From NCBI GenBank assembly GCA_029953675.1, contig JAMWBK010000007.1:496001-560000 (forward strand): a stretch of 64,000 nucleotides of DNA. Reading direction: 5' to 3'. Position 1 is the stretch's first letter. Every line of letters begins with the position of its first letter. The notes below the pieces were generated by a model. The model searched no databases, was not told the DNA's origin, and saw nothing but the letters and a program-made list of their open reading frames with translations. Made by a program: the position numbers and the translations under genes. Shown here piece after piece: positions 1-11,772 of this stretch. Origin of the DNA: Rhodosorus marinus (taxonomy: Eukaryota > Rhodophyta > Stylonematophyceae > Stylonematales > Stylonemataceae).

Positions 1-1
1 G

Positions 2-3000
2 GATGGTGATCAGGATGGAAGCAGTAAGGATTTGGACAAGCGAACGCTGTTGGTTAGCCGGCTGCCGAAGAGCGTAACCCATGAAGATCTGGAAAGGGCG
101 TTCTCTGAGGTTGGGGCGGTGAGGCACTGTATTGTAGTCACTGAAAAAGGTAGTCAAGAATCTCGAGGGTTCGGGTTCGTATCGTTCTCTCTCCCAGAGG
201 ATGCAGAGCTTGCGCTGAAGGAACTGCAGGGCAGCTCCATTAAGGGACAGGATATCCGGTTGTCTTACGCAAATCGTCGAGAGAGGAGTACGTGCTTGTC
301 AAATTGAAGGAGTTCTCATCTTCTGCGGTTCTGATTTTCTTTTTCTGTGTGTGTTTTTTCGTGTTGAATGGTCTTTAGAATCCCGTGGTTCCGAAGACGC
401 TAACCAAGAAGCGAAGAAACCACGCATCAAGGCGTACAGAGTAGACCAAGGTGATTTGCCGAAGGCTTCTCGGCAGACCACCCCCATCGTGGTGGTGGAG
501 AACACCACCGTTGATGCTGTCAATTCTGTTCTACAAGGCTTGAAGAAAGTAGTGAAGGTTGAGGAGCAGGATGGAGCCGTTGTGGTCGTTTTCAACCGGT
601 TTAAAACTGCTCGAGCGAAGATATCGAAACTTCACGGCGTGAAGTCTGACTGCGGGATATCGCACGCGTTCTTCCAGTCGGAAGCGAGGAGAAGGGAACG
701 GCTCATCGTGAGAAATCTACCATTTTCTGCTGAGGAGAAGGAGTTGAAAGAGGTTTTCGGAAGGTACGGACCTCTGAGAGAAGTACATGTTCCAAAGAAA
801 CCTGATGGAAAGGTAAAGGAAAAAGCACATCTGATGCCACCACACACAGATGGGGGGGGAAACTACAATGCTGACATCTGCTGTTGACGCACTTGCGCCC
901 ATGCTACTCAGGCGAGAGGGTTTGCGTTTGTTGAATACTTTCACGGTGTGGATGCGATGTCTGCTGTTAAGACCGCTAACGGAGCCAAACTAGGAAGTAG
1001 AACGTTGGCGGTAGATATCGCTGTTGCGAAGAATAAGTACCAGGTCCTTCAGGACGAAGCTGTGCCCGTTGAGGACGAGCAGGACCAACCGGGTACTGCA
1101 GATATCAAACAAAACGAGCGGGAGGATGACGATGAGGACGCAGAGCCTGAATCCTCCGAGGAGGGTGACGCAGAAGGAGACGAGGAGGAATCAGAGAAGA
1201 ATAAGAGGCATACGGAGCCGCAGAGGTAAATAGGGATATTCAATTCCGGCATCGTCGACCGATGAGATTTGTTCGCTCAATAATCGGGTGCTGTCTACAG
1301 GGCTGAGAGCACAGATGAAGAAATACTACGAACAGTGTTCGTCAGGAATGTTCTACTGGAAACGACGGCGAATGAACTTCGTCTGGAGCTGACGACTTTT
1401 GGTGACGTGGAACACTGCGTGCTGGTGAAAGACAAAGCAACAGGAAGGTCCAGAGGTTCTGCGTTCGTACGCTTTAGGGACCAGAGCTCCGTACCAAAAA
1501 TTCTGAAGGAGTCCGGCTACGATACAGCTGCAGGTATGCCGACGGCGAAGCAGGGACGGAAATTCTGGCTACTGCAGAAAGCTCAAAGTGGTAGTGGGTC
1601 GTCAACGGCTTTTGGTAATGACTGCATAGGTCGACAGGTACTAGAGGAAAGCGATGTTGGAATAACGGTCGGAGGGCGAAGACTGTTGGTGGTCCCTGCG
1701 GTCAGCAAGACAACGGCAAAAGATTTTGTCCCTGAGTCTGCCAATTTGGGTGGCACAATGAAGAAGCGCGAGGTCAGCAAAGAGGATAAAAGGAATTTAT
1801 GGCTGGCTCATGAGGGTCGAATTGCCGAGGGCGATCCTGCGGCCAGAGGTTGGTTGAGTCTAACAATGTTGGAGACGAGAAGGATTCGCTAACCGTTCTC
1901 CATCCGTTGAAAATCTGAATTCCTAGGACTTTCTCCGATGGATCTGGAAAAGCGAAGAAAAGCCGAGAAGGAAAAGATCAAGAAGCTCACGAGCAATCCG
2001 AACATATACGTCTCGAAAACGAGGCTGAACGTCCGAAACCTGCCGCTTGATGTTGAGGTCAAAGCCCTCAAGCAGATGTTCGCCAAGGCAGGAAACGTTC
2101 CTCTGAAGGGCATAACCTCCGTACGTTTGTGCTTACTCCGGAACCTCCACGTTTCTTATTCCAAGTGTCTGACAGAGCACCTCCATCCTCCTGTTCCGGG
2201 ACGATAGTGTAAAATTGTGCGCGATGAGGCCAGAAAGGATTCTTCTGGAACTCCGCGGTCGAAGGGCTATGGTTTTATTAGTTTTGCTGAACATGAGGCG
2301 GCCTTGAATGCTCTTCGGATGGTAAACAACAACCCGAAGGCGTTGGCAACGTATCTGGGTAAGCGAGCAAACAGAATATCAATTCCTTTGATAGGCTATT
2401 GTGGAAACTGTTCCTAATGGAGTTGAGACTGATGTTGAATGGTAATGCAGAGGACTCGAACGAAGCGCACAATGAGCGACGTTTGATTGTCGAATTCTCG
2501 CTCGAGGACGCCCGAAAGGTGCTCATTCTGAACAAGCGGCTTGAGAAGATGAGGGCCAATCAAACCGCAGACCCGGAAGATGGATCCACGGGTGCCTCGG
2601 AAGGCAGGAATGAGAACACCCATGCTGGACGTCGGAGAGCCAAGAGACTTAGATCTGAGGAGAAGACGGAGGCTAAGAAAGGCAGTCCAGAAAGCGCAAG
2701 CATCAAGCCGAAGAAAAGGAAGAAGGATTCCCGAGCTGCGAATAAGGAAGCACCCGAGGTTGAGCGAAATCGCAAGCCATGGGGGAACAAGGGTGATTCT
2801 GGCAATGATAAGGACAAGCGTCAGGACAAGCGTCGGGACAAGCGCCAGGACAAGCGCCCGGATAATCGCCAGGACAAGCGCCAGGATAATCGCCAGGACA
2901 AGCACCAAGACAAGCGCCAGGACAAGTTCCAGGACAGCGGTCTACGCACGAAGCAGAAGAAAGCCACAAAAGTCCCTGATGGAACTGCAAAGCAGACCCC

Positions 3001-3338
3001 TGCACCGGTGCGGATTCGAGACCGCACCAGTACAAAAGGGGTGAGCCAGAAAACGAGCACAGCAAACCCAGGAAGAAGATCTGCTTCAGAGATCTCTCCC
3101 AAGAGAGAAAAAGCACCACCGTCGAGGCGCTCGAAGATGCGTCAACGAGGTAATGCAGCCAAATTTCCTGCCCTTCCTGATATTGAATGCTTGTCGAGCG
3201 AAGCATGCAGATGGAACCCTAAAAGTGATCCAGACGCTAGCAACAGCGAACTGACATCGACCGCTCTTTTGGATTCCAGATGACGAAAATGATCTCGACG
3301 AAATGATCAGAGACTATCACAAAAAGCTCTTTAGATAG
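2..3338 (+). CDS. Nop4/RBM28-like nucleolar RNA-binding protein, 5' end outside window
   Basis: Multi-RRM protein of the Nop4 (yeast)/RBM28 (human) family, which acts in the nucleolus in 60S ribosome assembly. Eight exons fit in frame: 2-287, 379-812, 912-1225, 1301-1847, 1927-2120, 2208-2358, 2451-3149, 3280-3338. The reading frame is open to the first base, so the start lies upstream. RRM1 is in exon 1 (RGFGFVSF). A degenerate half-RRM precedes RRM2, whose core (RLIVRNLPF, then RGFAFVEY) is split by an intron. RRM3 has VFVRN and RGSAFVRF; RRM4 has RLNVRNLPL and KGYGFISF. The linker ahead of RRM4 (NLWLAHEGRIAEGDPAARG) is typical of the family. The C-terminal tail is lysine-rich with a DKRQ tandem repeat and ends in MIRDYHKKLFR. 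Exon edges are my splice predictions; the fourth intron uses a GTTGGT donor. Confidence 0.9.
2811..2938 (+). repeat. DKRQ-encoding 12-bp tandem repeat
   Basis: About ten imperfect copies of a 12-base unit (gacaagcgccag and variants) encode a run of Asp-Lys-Arg/Asn-Gln tetrapeptides inside the last large exon of the Nop4/RBM28-like gene. It makes a charged, probably disordered tail segment. Confidence 0.85.
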
Positions 3339-3567
3339 AACGACCACCAACGAGCTGGGAACCCGAATTGTGTGTCAGGAGATTTCGTTCCATTGTTCTT
3401 CCCAGGACCTCTGGATAATATTTATACACTAAGAACCTTCGTAAGAATAGATGCAATCACTGATTCCAACACCAATTCCAACTCCGGTTTTCCAAGCGGG
3501 AGCACAAAGCATCGACAGCGTCGGATGTCGAGTGTTTTCTGGTTCAAGAAAGATCTTCATCTGACGA

Positions 3568-3965
3568 CTACGCGCGACTGCCAATCGAATCCAAACTAGC
3601 ATCCGTCGGCTGCTCCGCGCAACTGTCATCAGCGAGTTTCTGTGAATATTTAGAGGATTCTAGCTCAGCTCAAGTGGAACTGGTATTGATAGGTTTAGGA
3701 CGAGGTAACTACCTGGAAGCGGCTTGCCAAGAACTTCAACGCGTTGTCGGGTCTGGTGTCCTACACGTAGAAAAGAAATGAACTCGTTCATCCCCAGGCA
3801 GTGAAAAAAACTGCAGCTACCACCTGAAGGCGATCTCCTGCTCATGTTTCACCTAACACTTACCATCTCATAGAGCTCCAAGAGAATGGATTCCAGAGCG
3901 GTTGAAACCTTCGACTGCTTCAAATACGAGCGAAACTCATCCCGATGTGTTTCTCCTGCCGTCAT
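3568..3965 (-). CDS. MYCBP (AMY-1)-like small protein
   Basis: Three exons join in frame on the minus strand: 3965-3864, 3760-3713 and 3639-3568, giving 73 residues. The start MTAGETHRDEFRSYLKQSKV followed by TALESILLELYEM matches the conserved N-terminus of C-Myc-binding protein MYCBP (EQFRRYLEKSGVLDTL, then a VALYE motif). Exon 2 encodes DTRPDNALKFLASRF, matching the P-x-x-ALDFLKHHL segment of the family. Both introns (103 and 73 bases) have GT-AG ends. The usual C-terminal coiled coil of about 30 residues is missing. Family members bind AKAPs and, in green algae, sit in flagella. The gene is tail-to-tail with the Nop4/RBM28-like gene. Confidence 0.75.
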
Positions 3966-4494
3966 TCTCCTCCCTTCTTCCAAAAAAAAAGCAGATCAGA
4001 CCAGCAAAGCAAGTAGACGAGAGCTGTGATCTTCTAAACCTCCTCCTAACTCTTCACTCGTACCCACCAGCCCTCTCCCATAGTGCTTACCAGTAGCTCA
4101 GTGCAATAGTAAGGGACTCATGAGACCAAAGCGGAAATAGCCGTTAAACAGCGCTCATTTATTTCCAAAATACATGATATTCAAATATACCGCAATTGAT
4201 TAGTTTTGACTAGCTTCAATCTATTGCGCTTCCTGGACGGCGGTGAGAGCGACCCCGGTAGACTACAGAAGCAGAAAACCTATTTCAGAGGGTCACTTGA
4301 CTACTAACGACATCTTGTGTTTGCCAATGATGCTGAATTATCTGTTGTTCCAGCTGTTGTTCAGCCCCAACTTCTCCCGTGCTGCTGTGGACGTTGCGAT
4401 GACTGGTTTGTAATTCGTTGGATAGTCAAGCTCCGCAAGTGCATCCATCCATGAGAACAAACCAGACTACTTGCCAGTCATCAACAGAGCTCAC

Positions 4495-4908
4495 CTGATC
4501 ATCAATGACGTCAGCCGAAAGCTGATGTGTACGAGCCATCAGCTGCTCAATGTCAATGGGTGGTCTTGGAGAGACAGGAACCGGGCATAACCAAATAGAA
4601 GATTTGACATAGCCTGTGGCCGATAGAAAGATTCTTACGACTCACGCAAGGCTTGAGCATGCAGAAAAAACCTCGGCGACGTGAATTCTAAGAGATACGG
4701 CAAGCTGTTCGTCTGATAACGGACGGCAGTTCTCCGACATCATCGTTCCCGGCTCGAAGTCTCCGTTGCTTCTCGTATTGGTGGTGGCGTTGAACATGGT
4801 GAAAGGAGACAGGGAGAGGTGAGAAAATAGGATACCACGAGGGAGGTGGTTACCTTCAACAAGTTCACGGTAGCGGTGGGGCCACGTCCGCAATAGGTCT
4901 TTCGCCAA
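4495..4908 (-). CDS. possible small multi-exon gene, function unknown
   Basis: I do not recognise this gene. Candidate minus-strand exons 4908-4854, 4712-4646 and 4564-4495 join in one frame and give a helical-looking stretch (MAKDLLRTWPHRYRELVE, then DEQLAVSLRIHVAEVFSA, then APPIDIEQLMARTHQLSADV). Splice sites are GT-AG with lengths of 141 and 81 bases. The 3' end is unclear: a further exon down to about 4360 would need a 28-base intron, which I doubt. Start and end are approximate. It may be a small subunit of a larger complex, but nothing names it. Confidence 0.35.
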
Positions 4909-6009
4909 ATGCGACTTCAGATGGCATGCTCCACTCCGGGAATTGTCTTTCCGGAGGCAGGTGAGCGAATCCTATGAGTCCAGCGCAGATCGCTGAGATT
5001 AATGGAGACTAGTACGGGAGAGCTGAAAAACTGGAGAAGGTCAGGATACTGTATCGGCAATGGAGGCCAGCGAGCAACCTGACTTTGGAACCGCCCGGAA
5101 GAGTGCGCGAATTCAATCGGCTCGGATCAAAGGCTGGACATGTGGAACGTAAGCACACTTTTAAGAGCTAGTGCCCTTCTTTTCCACACTTCCAGTGAGT
5201 CAGGTTCGACTCGTTCTCTGGGAATTGTATTGTGGCGATTCTCGAGAGACCAGTCATGCTAGACTGGGACATCCAGGAAAAAGAAAACCTCTGAACATAA
5301 TTTGATAAAACCGGAATCATCGCCGTTCAAGAGAAGAGCAGAGGTTTTGCGTGCTGTTCCCCTCACGAACAGTGCGCTAAAACGGGGAAGACCGCCCCAG
5401 CGTGCACGATGGACAAGTAGACGGAACGGAGGCGTTCTAAGGGCCACAAAGTTCGGTGCGTGGCCATCTTTGTGAACACGGCAAAGAAGCTCTTTTGCTT
5501 TTTCCACACTAAGAGAAGTAGAGTAGACGAAGCCATTAGGGCGCCGCTTATACGGCTCCAGATACAACACGGGGAGGAAGCTGCTACAAACAGTGTCGCG
5601 ATATTCCCCAAGTTGAACCCATGTCGGGGCCGCTGGGCTGCACTCATGAACCAAAGCCGGGGAAGATCTGCAATCCGCTCTTCCTCCTCACAATCTCTGA
5701 TCAAACACCAAAAGGAGGGCTGCTTCGTCATGCGGGCAGCTGATCGGCTTGGATTGCAACCTTTACGAGTTGCTTCCAGTACTTGCCGTAGGTTGGGGAA
5801 AATATGTGCCCGGGGAGGTACGTTCCAGTGTCACTTGCAAAACAAGACAATAACCAATGACAAATGAAACGGAAAACAGATGACCACAGATGACTTTGAA
5901 GGTTCCTCTTTTGCTTCGCAACGAGAACCGCATCCATCACACAAAATGACTTCTTTAAAAAATGACGTCTGAGGACGGCACATTGTCCGTGACACGACTC
6001 AAGCACCCA
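4909..6009. other. no firm gene; weak coding fragments
   Basis: No recognisable protein. A plus-strand mini-exon at 5060-5149 (MEASEQPDFGTARKSARI) ends at a good GTAAGC donor, but no convincing downstream exon follows. A minus-strand reading 5259-5654 is open for 131 codons without known motifs or an ATG at its head. The right part is probably the 3' untranslated region of the ALY/REF gene. Confidence 0.4.
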
Positions 6010-7305
6010 CTAATTTTGATCCATTTCATTAACCCCCTCGCCCGCTCCATTTGCTTTCTGCCCAGAGCCTTCAACGATAGAATCGAGGTCGCGGTCTAGA
6101 TCTTCTTTAGATGGTCGAGGTCCCCTTTCTCGACCACGGCCCCGAAAACCACCTCTACTTCTACGAAAACCGCGAGAAAACCCTCTTCCAGTTCGGATTA
6201 CTGGCCTGCCACTAGGAGCTACGGAAGCCTCTGGCTGCTGGTCCGGGTCGTCCAAATCAACGTACCTAGGAAGACACAAGAGAGGAACGTCAAGGTTTGG
6301 AACCCTTTCTCACATTATTCTGTTGCGTGGGAAGCTCCTTAGGGCTTGCTACGTGAGCTTACCCCCCTGTCGCTGGCTTTGTAGCTGGCCTCGTCGAGCC
6401 TCTTGACTTGAACGTCCCTTCATTGCCGTGATTGGTGCTGAGCGATATCTCGAGCGGACGGTTGTCCAGTGGCACGCCGTTGTATTTCGCGATCGCCGCT
6501 AAAGCGTCGTCAGTAGTCGTGAAAACCACCTCTGCGCTTCCCGTGGATTTGCCGTCCGAATTGTAGATCACCATCGCCTGCTTTATAGGTCCAATGCCTT
6601 TGAAAAGATCCTACAACCGGCGAGCACATAATGTTGTCCATGCAAGAAACACAAAGGCCACGAAAGAGACTGGTGATCAGAGGTCCGAAGGATCGAGCAC
6701 CATTGTTGTCCGGTGGTCGGTCAAGCATGGATAGACCTACGTTAATGTCACTGTTGGAAACGCCCAGGTCAAGGTTACCAACAACGATCTTCGCGCCAGA
6801 AGATTGACTCATAGGTTTACTATAAGTACCCGTGCGCCCGTATGGTTGCTTCAGAACTGGGCGGTACTTGTCGTGCTGCCATCTACCCCGGTCAGTGTCC
6901 GTCCAGCCTCCAGCCTTTCATTTTTTTTCCAAGTCAAGAGTCACAAAAATGGCAAACGTCCGGCGATAGAACCACATCGTTCATCCCAACACGTAGCCGA
7001 ATGGTTTCACTCAAACAGTTAGCCACGGCAATTTCTCTCCCCCACCCGCCACAAAACAAACAAATTCATTCAAAAGACAAGAACTCGCTTTGTAAATGTG
7101 TTAAACCACCCACCCTCCGTCCCGCAGGCTTATAAATCGTTCTATGCACTCTCGAACTATACACTGGCTTTCTACCGTCACCGTCACCGCCACCGCCACC
7201 TCCACCTCCACCGCTACCACCGCGGCCACCTTCCGTACGAATCACAGTTCGGCTCGACTGGATGATATCATCTAGAGACTGATCAATATTCATCGAATCC
7301 CCCAT
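6010..7305 (-). CDS. ALY/REF mRNA export adaptor (THOC4-like)
   Basis: Adaptor that couples mRNA to the export receptor through the TREX complex; binds the helicase UAP56. Four minus-strand exons keep frame: 7305-7114, 6848-6741, 6610-6363, 6265-6010, giving 267 residues. The N-terminus has the UAP56-binding motif (MNIDQSLDDIIQSSR), followed by a Gly-rich stretch coded by a CCACCG-type repeat. The central RRM reads KIVVGNLDLGVSNSDIN, then DLFKGIGPIKQAMVIYNSDG, then GSAEVVF and YNGVPLDNRPLEI. The C-terminal part is Arg-Gly-rich (RGGFRGRGRERG) and ends with the second conserved motif (SKEDLDRDLDSIVEG). I chose the ATG at 7305; a second in-frame ATG follows at 7293. Domain order and length match the family. 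Confidence 0.95.
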
Positions 7306-9209
7306 CGCTCCCACCTCCAAAGAAAGACTACTTCTGCACCTCAACTCAACCTCTTCCAAAATCACCGCAGATTACTCTCCAAGCACGAAGCATTCCTTTC
7401 ACAGAACTCCCCCCAACAGAAAATCCTCTTGTCTTCGCCTAAAAGCTCCTATTCTTCCCAACCAAGAAGGCTCTCCTTCCTCATACTCTCTCTGCTTTTG
7501 ACAAGAAAGACATACCGATATAAAACTACTTATTTTAAATTATTTATTTCCCAAATACTTTTAATTATCACATTCTCGCGGAGACCTCATTAATCTATTA
7601 AGTAAATTTTATGACTATATAATTAATTATTCCTTTTTTACACTATTATCTTCATGAAATTATTTATATATTGACCGTTCGTTCTGTGGGTATAAAATAT
7701 GTTTCTTCTGGACGCGCCAGATTTCTTTTTTATGGTATGATTCTGTATTTATTTATTATAGAGCTTTATTTAGTTCTTAATTTGAGACAGTACGCTTTCG
7801 GAGTGATCTTTTTTTAGTGGGGATGTAGTGTGGGGTAGAATGATTGATTTTTGTTGATTGACTGGAGGGAAGGGACTCGGGGTTCGGCCCTCCGTCGGCG
7901 CAGCTTGGCCCTCACATCTATTCACAGATAATGCTGAAGGAATTCCGTTCCTATGTCATGTGTCATGGTGTGTAGATTCTGGGTAGTTAGTGTACTAAAG
8001 AATTTGGTTCTTCAGTACCCTCCGCACTAGCGAAGACAAACCTACGTACGGCGACCTGTCGATGGCAATACCACGCCAACGGACTGGCGACAAGCCTCAA
8101 ACCCAACTGAGGCCCCAGAAGCTCCAACAGTTTCGATCACCAAGCACTGCGGAAGAGCTCCTCCACGTACAAGACGTCGTCGCTAGCGCTTCGGCTCTGC
8201 TTAGCTTCCAGGGTTTGCCGGGTCCCAGTCAGTGTGCGAGTGACCTCCCTCCCAAAGGGATGCATCGGGGTTTGGTCCCTTTCACTACCTCTTCCGGGGA
8301 CTCTTTCTCTTCAGGAAACTGTCGCGGACTCTTGTTTATTCCTTTGACCACCGTCGGGAGTGCCTCCATCCAGATGCCGTCTTCAAATCCGATCTCGAAG
8401 ACGGTTCCCCAAAACAACTCTCAAATGCACTCTAATCGAAGAAAATTCACCTACACCAATCAAAAATATCCTTAATTTGGACATTATCACTCTAAATCAA
8501 GAATTAACAAATGCGCCGCAGTCAGTCAATCTGTTCAGATGCCGTTGCGACATGTTCGTCCTCCAAAGCCGGTACCCAGCTTCGCCTCACTAGCTCTCAA
8601 CAAACTAAATCCAGCTAGACAGACAGATCATCATGAAACTAGGGTGAGAACCAGTATAGCTCTCAACGAAGATCCAAACCTTTGTTGGATGTTGAAGACT
8701 TGGAGTAAGAGCTGGAGCTGGAGCCTCTTAAGTCCCCTTTTTGTGTGTTGAAGAGGATAAATGGCGCGTTCATTGATTTCTCTGTACGCCAAGATTTCCT
8801 TATGATGCTGACGGTAGAGATTTTAACTGTTGTAGGAGAAGTGCTGACCGATCTGCTTTGGATGGTCAAAAGAGAGGGGAGGAGAGGGTGTGCAGTACAG
8901 CCGGTAGAATTTTTTGTCTCCTTGAAGAGGATAGTTTGTAAAGTTTGGAGGAAACACAGGTGGTAGGGAGTGAGCTTTTTGGTTTTAGAAAGAGAGTGAA
9001 AAGATGATCTGAAGTCGTTGAAGTTGGTATCGTTTTGGTTTGTTTGTTTGTTTTGTATTTTTGCTTTTTGGGGGGATTGTAGTTGTGCGTTGGTAGGAGC
9101 TGGGTGGAAGGCGAGTTGGTCGCTAACTGGTCGTTGAGTTTGGACTGCGTTTGAAAGCGTTATATAATTTTTTGGTTTTATTTTGGGGGGGAGGACGGAG
9201 CGAGGAAGC
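7306..9209. other. intergenic; AT-rich block flanked by oppositely skewed arms
   Basis: From 7306 to about 7500 the plus strand is C/A-rich, the promoter side of the minus-strand ALY/REF gene. 7500-7800 is strongly AT-rich. From 7800 the strand turns G/T-rich, and 8750-9209 is the G/T-rich 5' flank of the diacylglycerol kinase gene. An open frame at 8062-8475 (+) has no known motif and is not called as a gene. Confidence 0.5.
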
Positions 9210-10768
9210 ATGGAAGAGGAGGTGCCTGAGATAAAGCTGGTCGCGTTTGTGAATACGGCGAGTGGTGGGAAGAATGGTGAGAAGTTCATGGAGTTTATGA
9301 GAAGGTTTCTTGGAAAACAGTTTGTTTTTGACCTGCAGAAGGATAAAGGGGCGGAGAAGGGATTACAGATTCAGGATCAGCGAAGAGGGGAATGCGACGA
9401 GTTGCGAGTGCTCGCTTGTGGTGGGGACGGGACGTTCAGCTGGGTAGCGGGAGCCATTGCCAAGCTTAGCTTGGAGCGAGTCGTTCTGCTGCCGGTCGCT
9501 TTGGGAAGTGGAAATGACATGTCGAGAGCTCTTGGATGGGGACACAAGTACCCCGGTACGGCAAGATTTGCAAAGCTCCTCGAGTACGTCGAAAAGTCTG
9601 GAACGACAAACCTGGATGTGTGGGGTTACCACATCCTCTGCAAACCACCGTTCAGCTCCGAAGGCCTAGGTAAGATTATGCCGCTCCTTGTCACCAATCT
9701 GGGAGAGCTCCTGTGTGTTCGCGCTATACACGAGCGTTGTCTCTCGCGTGCATAATCGCTGTCGAGTCGCGGAATTTGCTATACACCTGCCATGCAGAGT
9801 GTCTTACGTGCCTTGGTTTTCAAGGGAACCCGTTGAGATCTTCTGACATTCCACACTGTTAAATGCCCCCAAACAGTTGAGCGCTCGGCAATTGACGTGG
9901 AAGAGCGACGGATTTTTTGCAATTATATCAGCGTAGGTGTTGACGCTCAAGTGGAGCTGAAGTTCAACGAGGCGCGGTGGGAGAACCCCAATCGGTTCAA
10001 TTCAAGAGTAGGAAATATTGCTTGGCATGCTGCTTACGGGGCCAAGCTGTCCCTAAGAGATGGAAAAGTGCGGAGGTTGGACACGTTTGTGGAGTCGCTG
10101 TTCGTCAATGACCATCCGGTTCCTGTTCCGGAAAATGTTCAAGCTCTGATGATCATGAACATACCGTCTTATGCGGCTGGAGCGACGCCTTGGGGTATCC
10201 CAAAGGAAGAATCTGTAAGATCTCAGTGCGAATTCCTTGTGTCTCTGAACGACTTGGTCGAGGCCGTGTCCTGTTCGTACGTTCTGTATGGATGAAGGGT
10301 ACTGACTCGTATCCAATTGTGGAATGGGTTAGGACTGGAGGAAAGGACGGGTTGACGACCGACAGCTGGAGGTGATGGCGCTGATCAACTTGAATCACTT
10401 TGTCAGGGTTAAGGCAGCGGGTCGTCACGCCCTTCGCTTGGCTCAAGGGGAGAAAGTTCAGCTCAATCTCAAGGAAGGCGCGGATGCCGTTCCTGTACAG
10501 GTACAGTAATCTGCCTATCAGAATCTTTCCCCGCAGCTAGACAGGGAGGTGTACTTACACCTTGAACAAAGCGCCCGTGGCTGATTTTCGTTGAACGTCG
10601 TACCAGGCTGATGGAGAGCCATGGAGACAGGAGTGTGGTAACGTGATAGTTGTGGAATTAGCTCGCCAGCTTCCGACAGTTGTTGGACCGCAACATAAGA
10701 CCAACCTGAAAAACCACGCAAAGTTCGAAGCAGCAACCAACGTGGAAAAGGCCCAAAACCATGCTTAA
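9210..10768 (+). CDS. diacylglycerol kinase, single catalytic domain
   Basis: Phosphorylates diacylglycerol to phosphatidic acid. Four exons keep frame: 9210-9669, 9877-10214, 10333-10500, 10607-10768, giving 375 residues. The catalytic subdomain has FVNTASGG near the N-terminus and the nucleotide-binding loop VLACGGDGTFSWV, followed by VALGSGNDMSRALGWG. The accessory subdomain contains FCNYISVGVDAQV, NIPSYAAGATPWG, then LEVMALINLNHF and ADGEPWRQE, the standard order for plant and animal DGKs. No C1 domains, EF hands or membrane segments are present, so this is the compact type. The start ATG at 9210 directly follows a G/T-rich flank. Confidence 0.92.
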
Positions 10769-11360
10769 AAGGTGGGTGAAAGGTCGACACGAGCCAGACG
10801 CCTAAGGAGCCGCTCCTTCTGCAACTGCTCCCAGATCCTTCAGAACTGCGCCGATTTGAAGAAGCTTGCTCATAAGCCGGTCAAGATTCAAACAGCCCAG
10901 ACGGAGTTGTTAAGACGACCCATCTGTGGATGCCTGTTTGGTGAACGAACAGTCACCTTGCTCCGATAACAATGTACATCACTCAACCTCGAGAGGAGAA
11001 TTGATATTATCTAGCATCTTCCTCCGCGGATTGACAATCTCTGACTTTCCTAACAACCGACTACGTACGCAATTACTCTCGCTGTAAAGACAAGACACAG
11101 ACGCTGTGCGCACGACAGAGACCCACCAAAACCTCCGACTTGCAGGCACCTAAGCCTTCCAGAACAGTGCTCCCAGACAACTGGCATCGATCAGTTCACA
11201 TGAAGAACTGGCTCCCAGGCGTGGTATGGGGTTGGGGGGGGAGGCTCTGGATGCTCCAAATATGTATCCATGAGCCCTGCGGATGATTGACACCGAGCAT
11301 TTAATAGCACTTCTTATCAGTATGGCGTTGCGCTTTACATGCAAAGGGCTGCTTTCACCG
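10769..11360. other. intergenic, nothing recognised
   Basis: Between two converging 3' ends (DGK on plus, the small gene on minus). Open frames here are short and have no motif. It probably holds both 3' untranslated regions. Confidence 0.4.
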
Positions 11361-11760
11361 CTATGCATACACCACGTATGGTTGTCCGCGGAGCTCTGCC
11401 AGTGCGGCAACAATGTAACCATTGACTTTCCAGCTGGATTCCAAGAGAGCGGTGGCAATACGACCAATTCCCGGCGAATCTTGCCGCGATATCTATATAT
11501 CCTCAGATACTACCTTACTCTGCCAATAAGCTCATACTGAAGGTGATCATGGAACAACGTGCGGCAGTCACTAATGTCCCGATCGAGCTGGAATCGCTCA
11601 CCGAGCTTCTCACCGACCGATCCATGGACAGGTCCTCCCTATTGCACGCACGAAAGTTCAGCGCTCTGTATTTGAGAACACCGTCAAACCGGTTCAATTT
11701 ATTCCATGGTTCAAGATTTGGGGATGTTGGAGGGTAAAAACAGACCCAACAAACATCCCC
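11361..11760 (-). CDS. unrecognised small conserved-looking protein
   Basis: I do not recognise the family. Two minus-strand exons join in frame: about 11760-11614 and 11492-11361, with a 121-base GT-AG intron (GTGAGA donor, ATATAG acceptor). The product reads LNRFDGVLKYRALNF, then NREDLSMDRS at the junction, then GIGRIATALLESSWKVNGYI, and ends LAELRGQPYVVYA. The composition is that of a globular helical protein. The 5' end is uncertain: the frame is open to about 11760, and a nearby ATG (11772) is off by one base across a run of nine G. Its upstream side (11700-12060) shows the C/A-rich signature of minus-strand promoters here. Confidence 0.5.
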
Positions 11761-11772
11761 CCCCCTCCCGCC

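Noticed and set aside
4092-4170. tRNA-like A box (tagctcagtgcaatag)
   Set aside because: No GGTTCRA-type B box or closing acceptor stem follows at the right distance.
4465-4497. 28-base ultrashort intron in the weak minus-strand gene
   Set aside because: All confirmed introns here are about 70 bases or longer. A similar 26-base reading at 11493 vanished once a normal 121-base intron was found, so I do not claim tiny introns.
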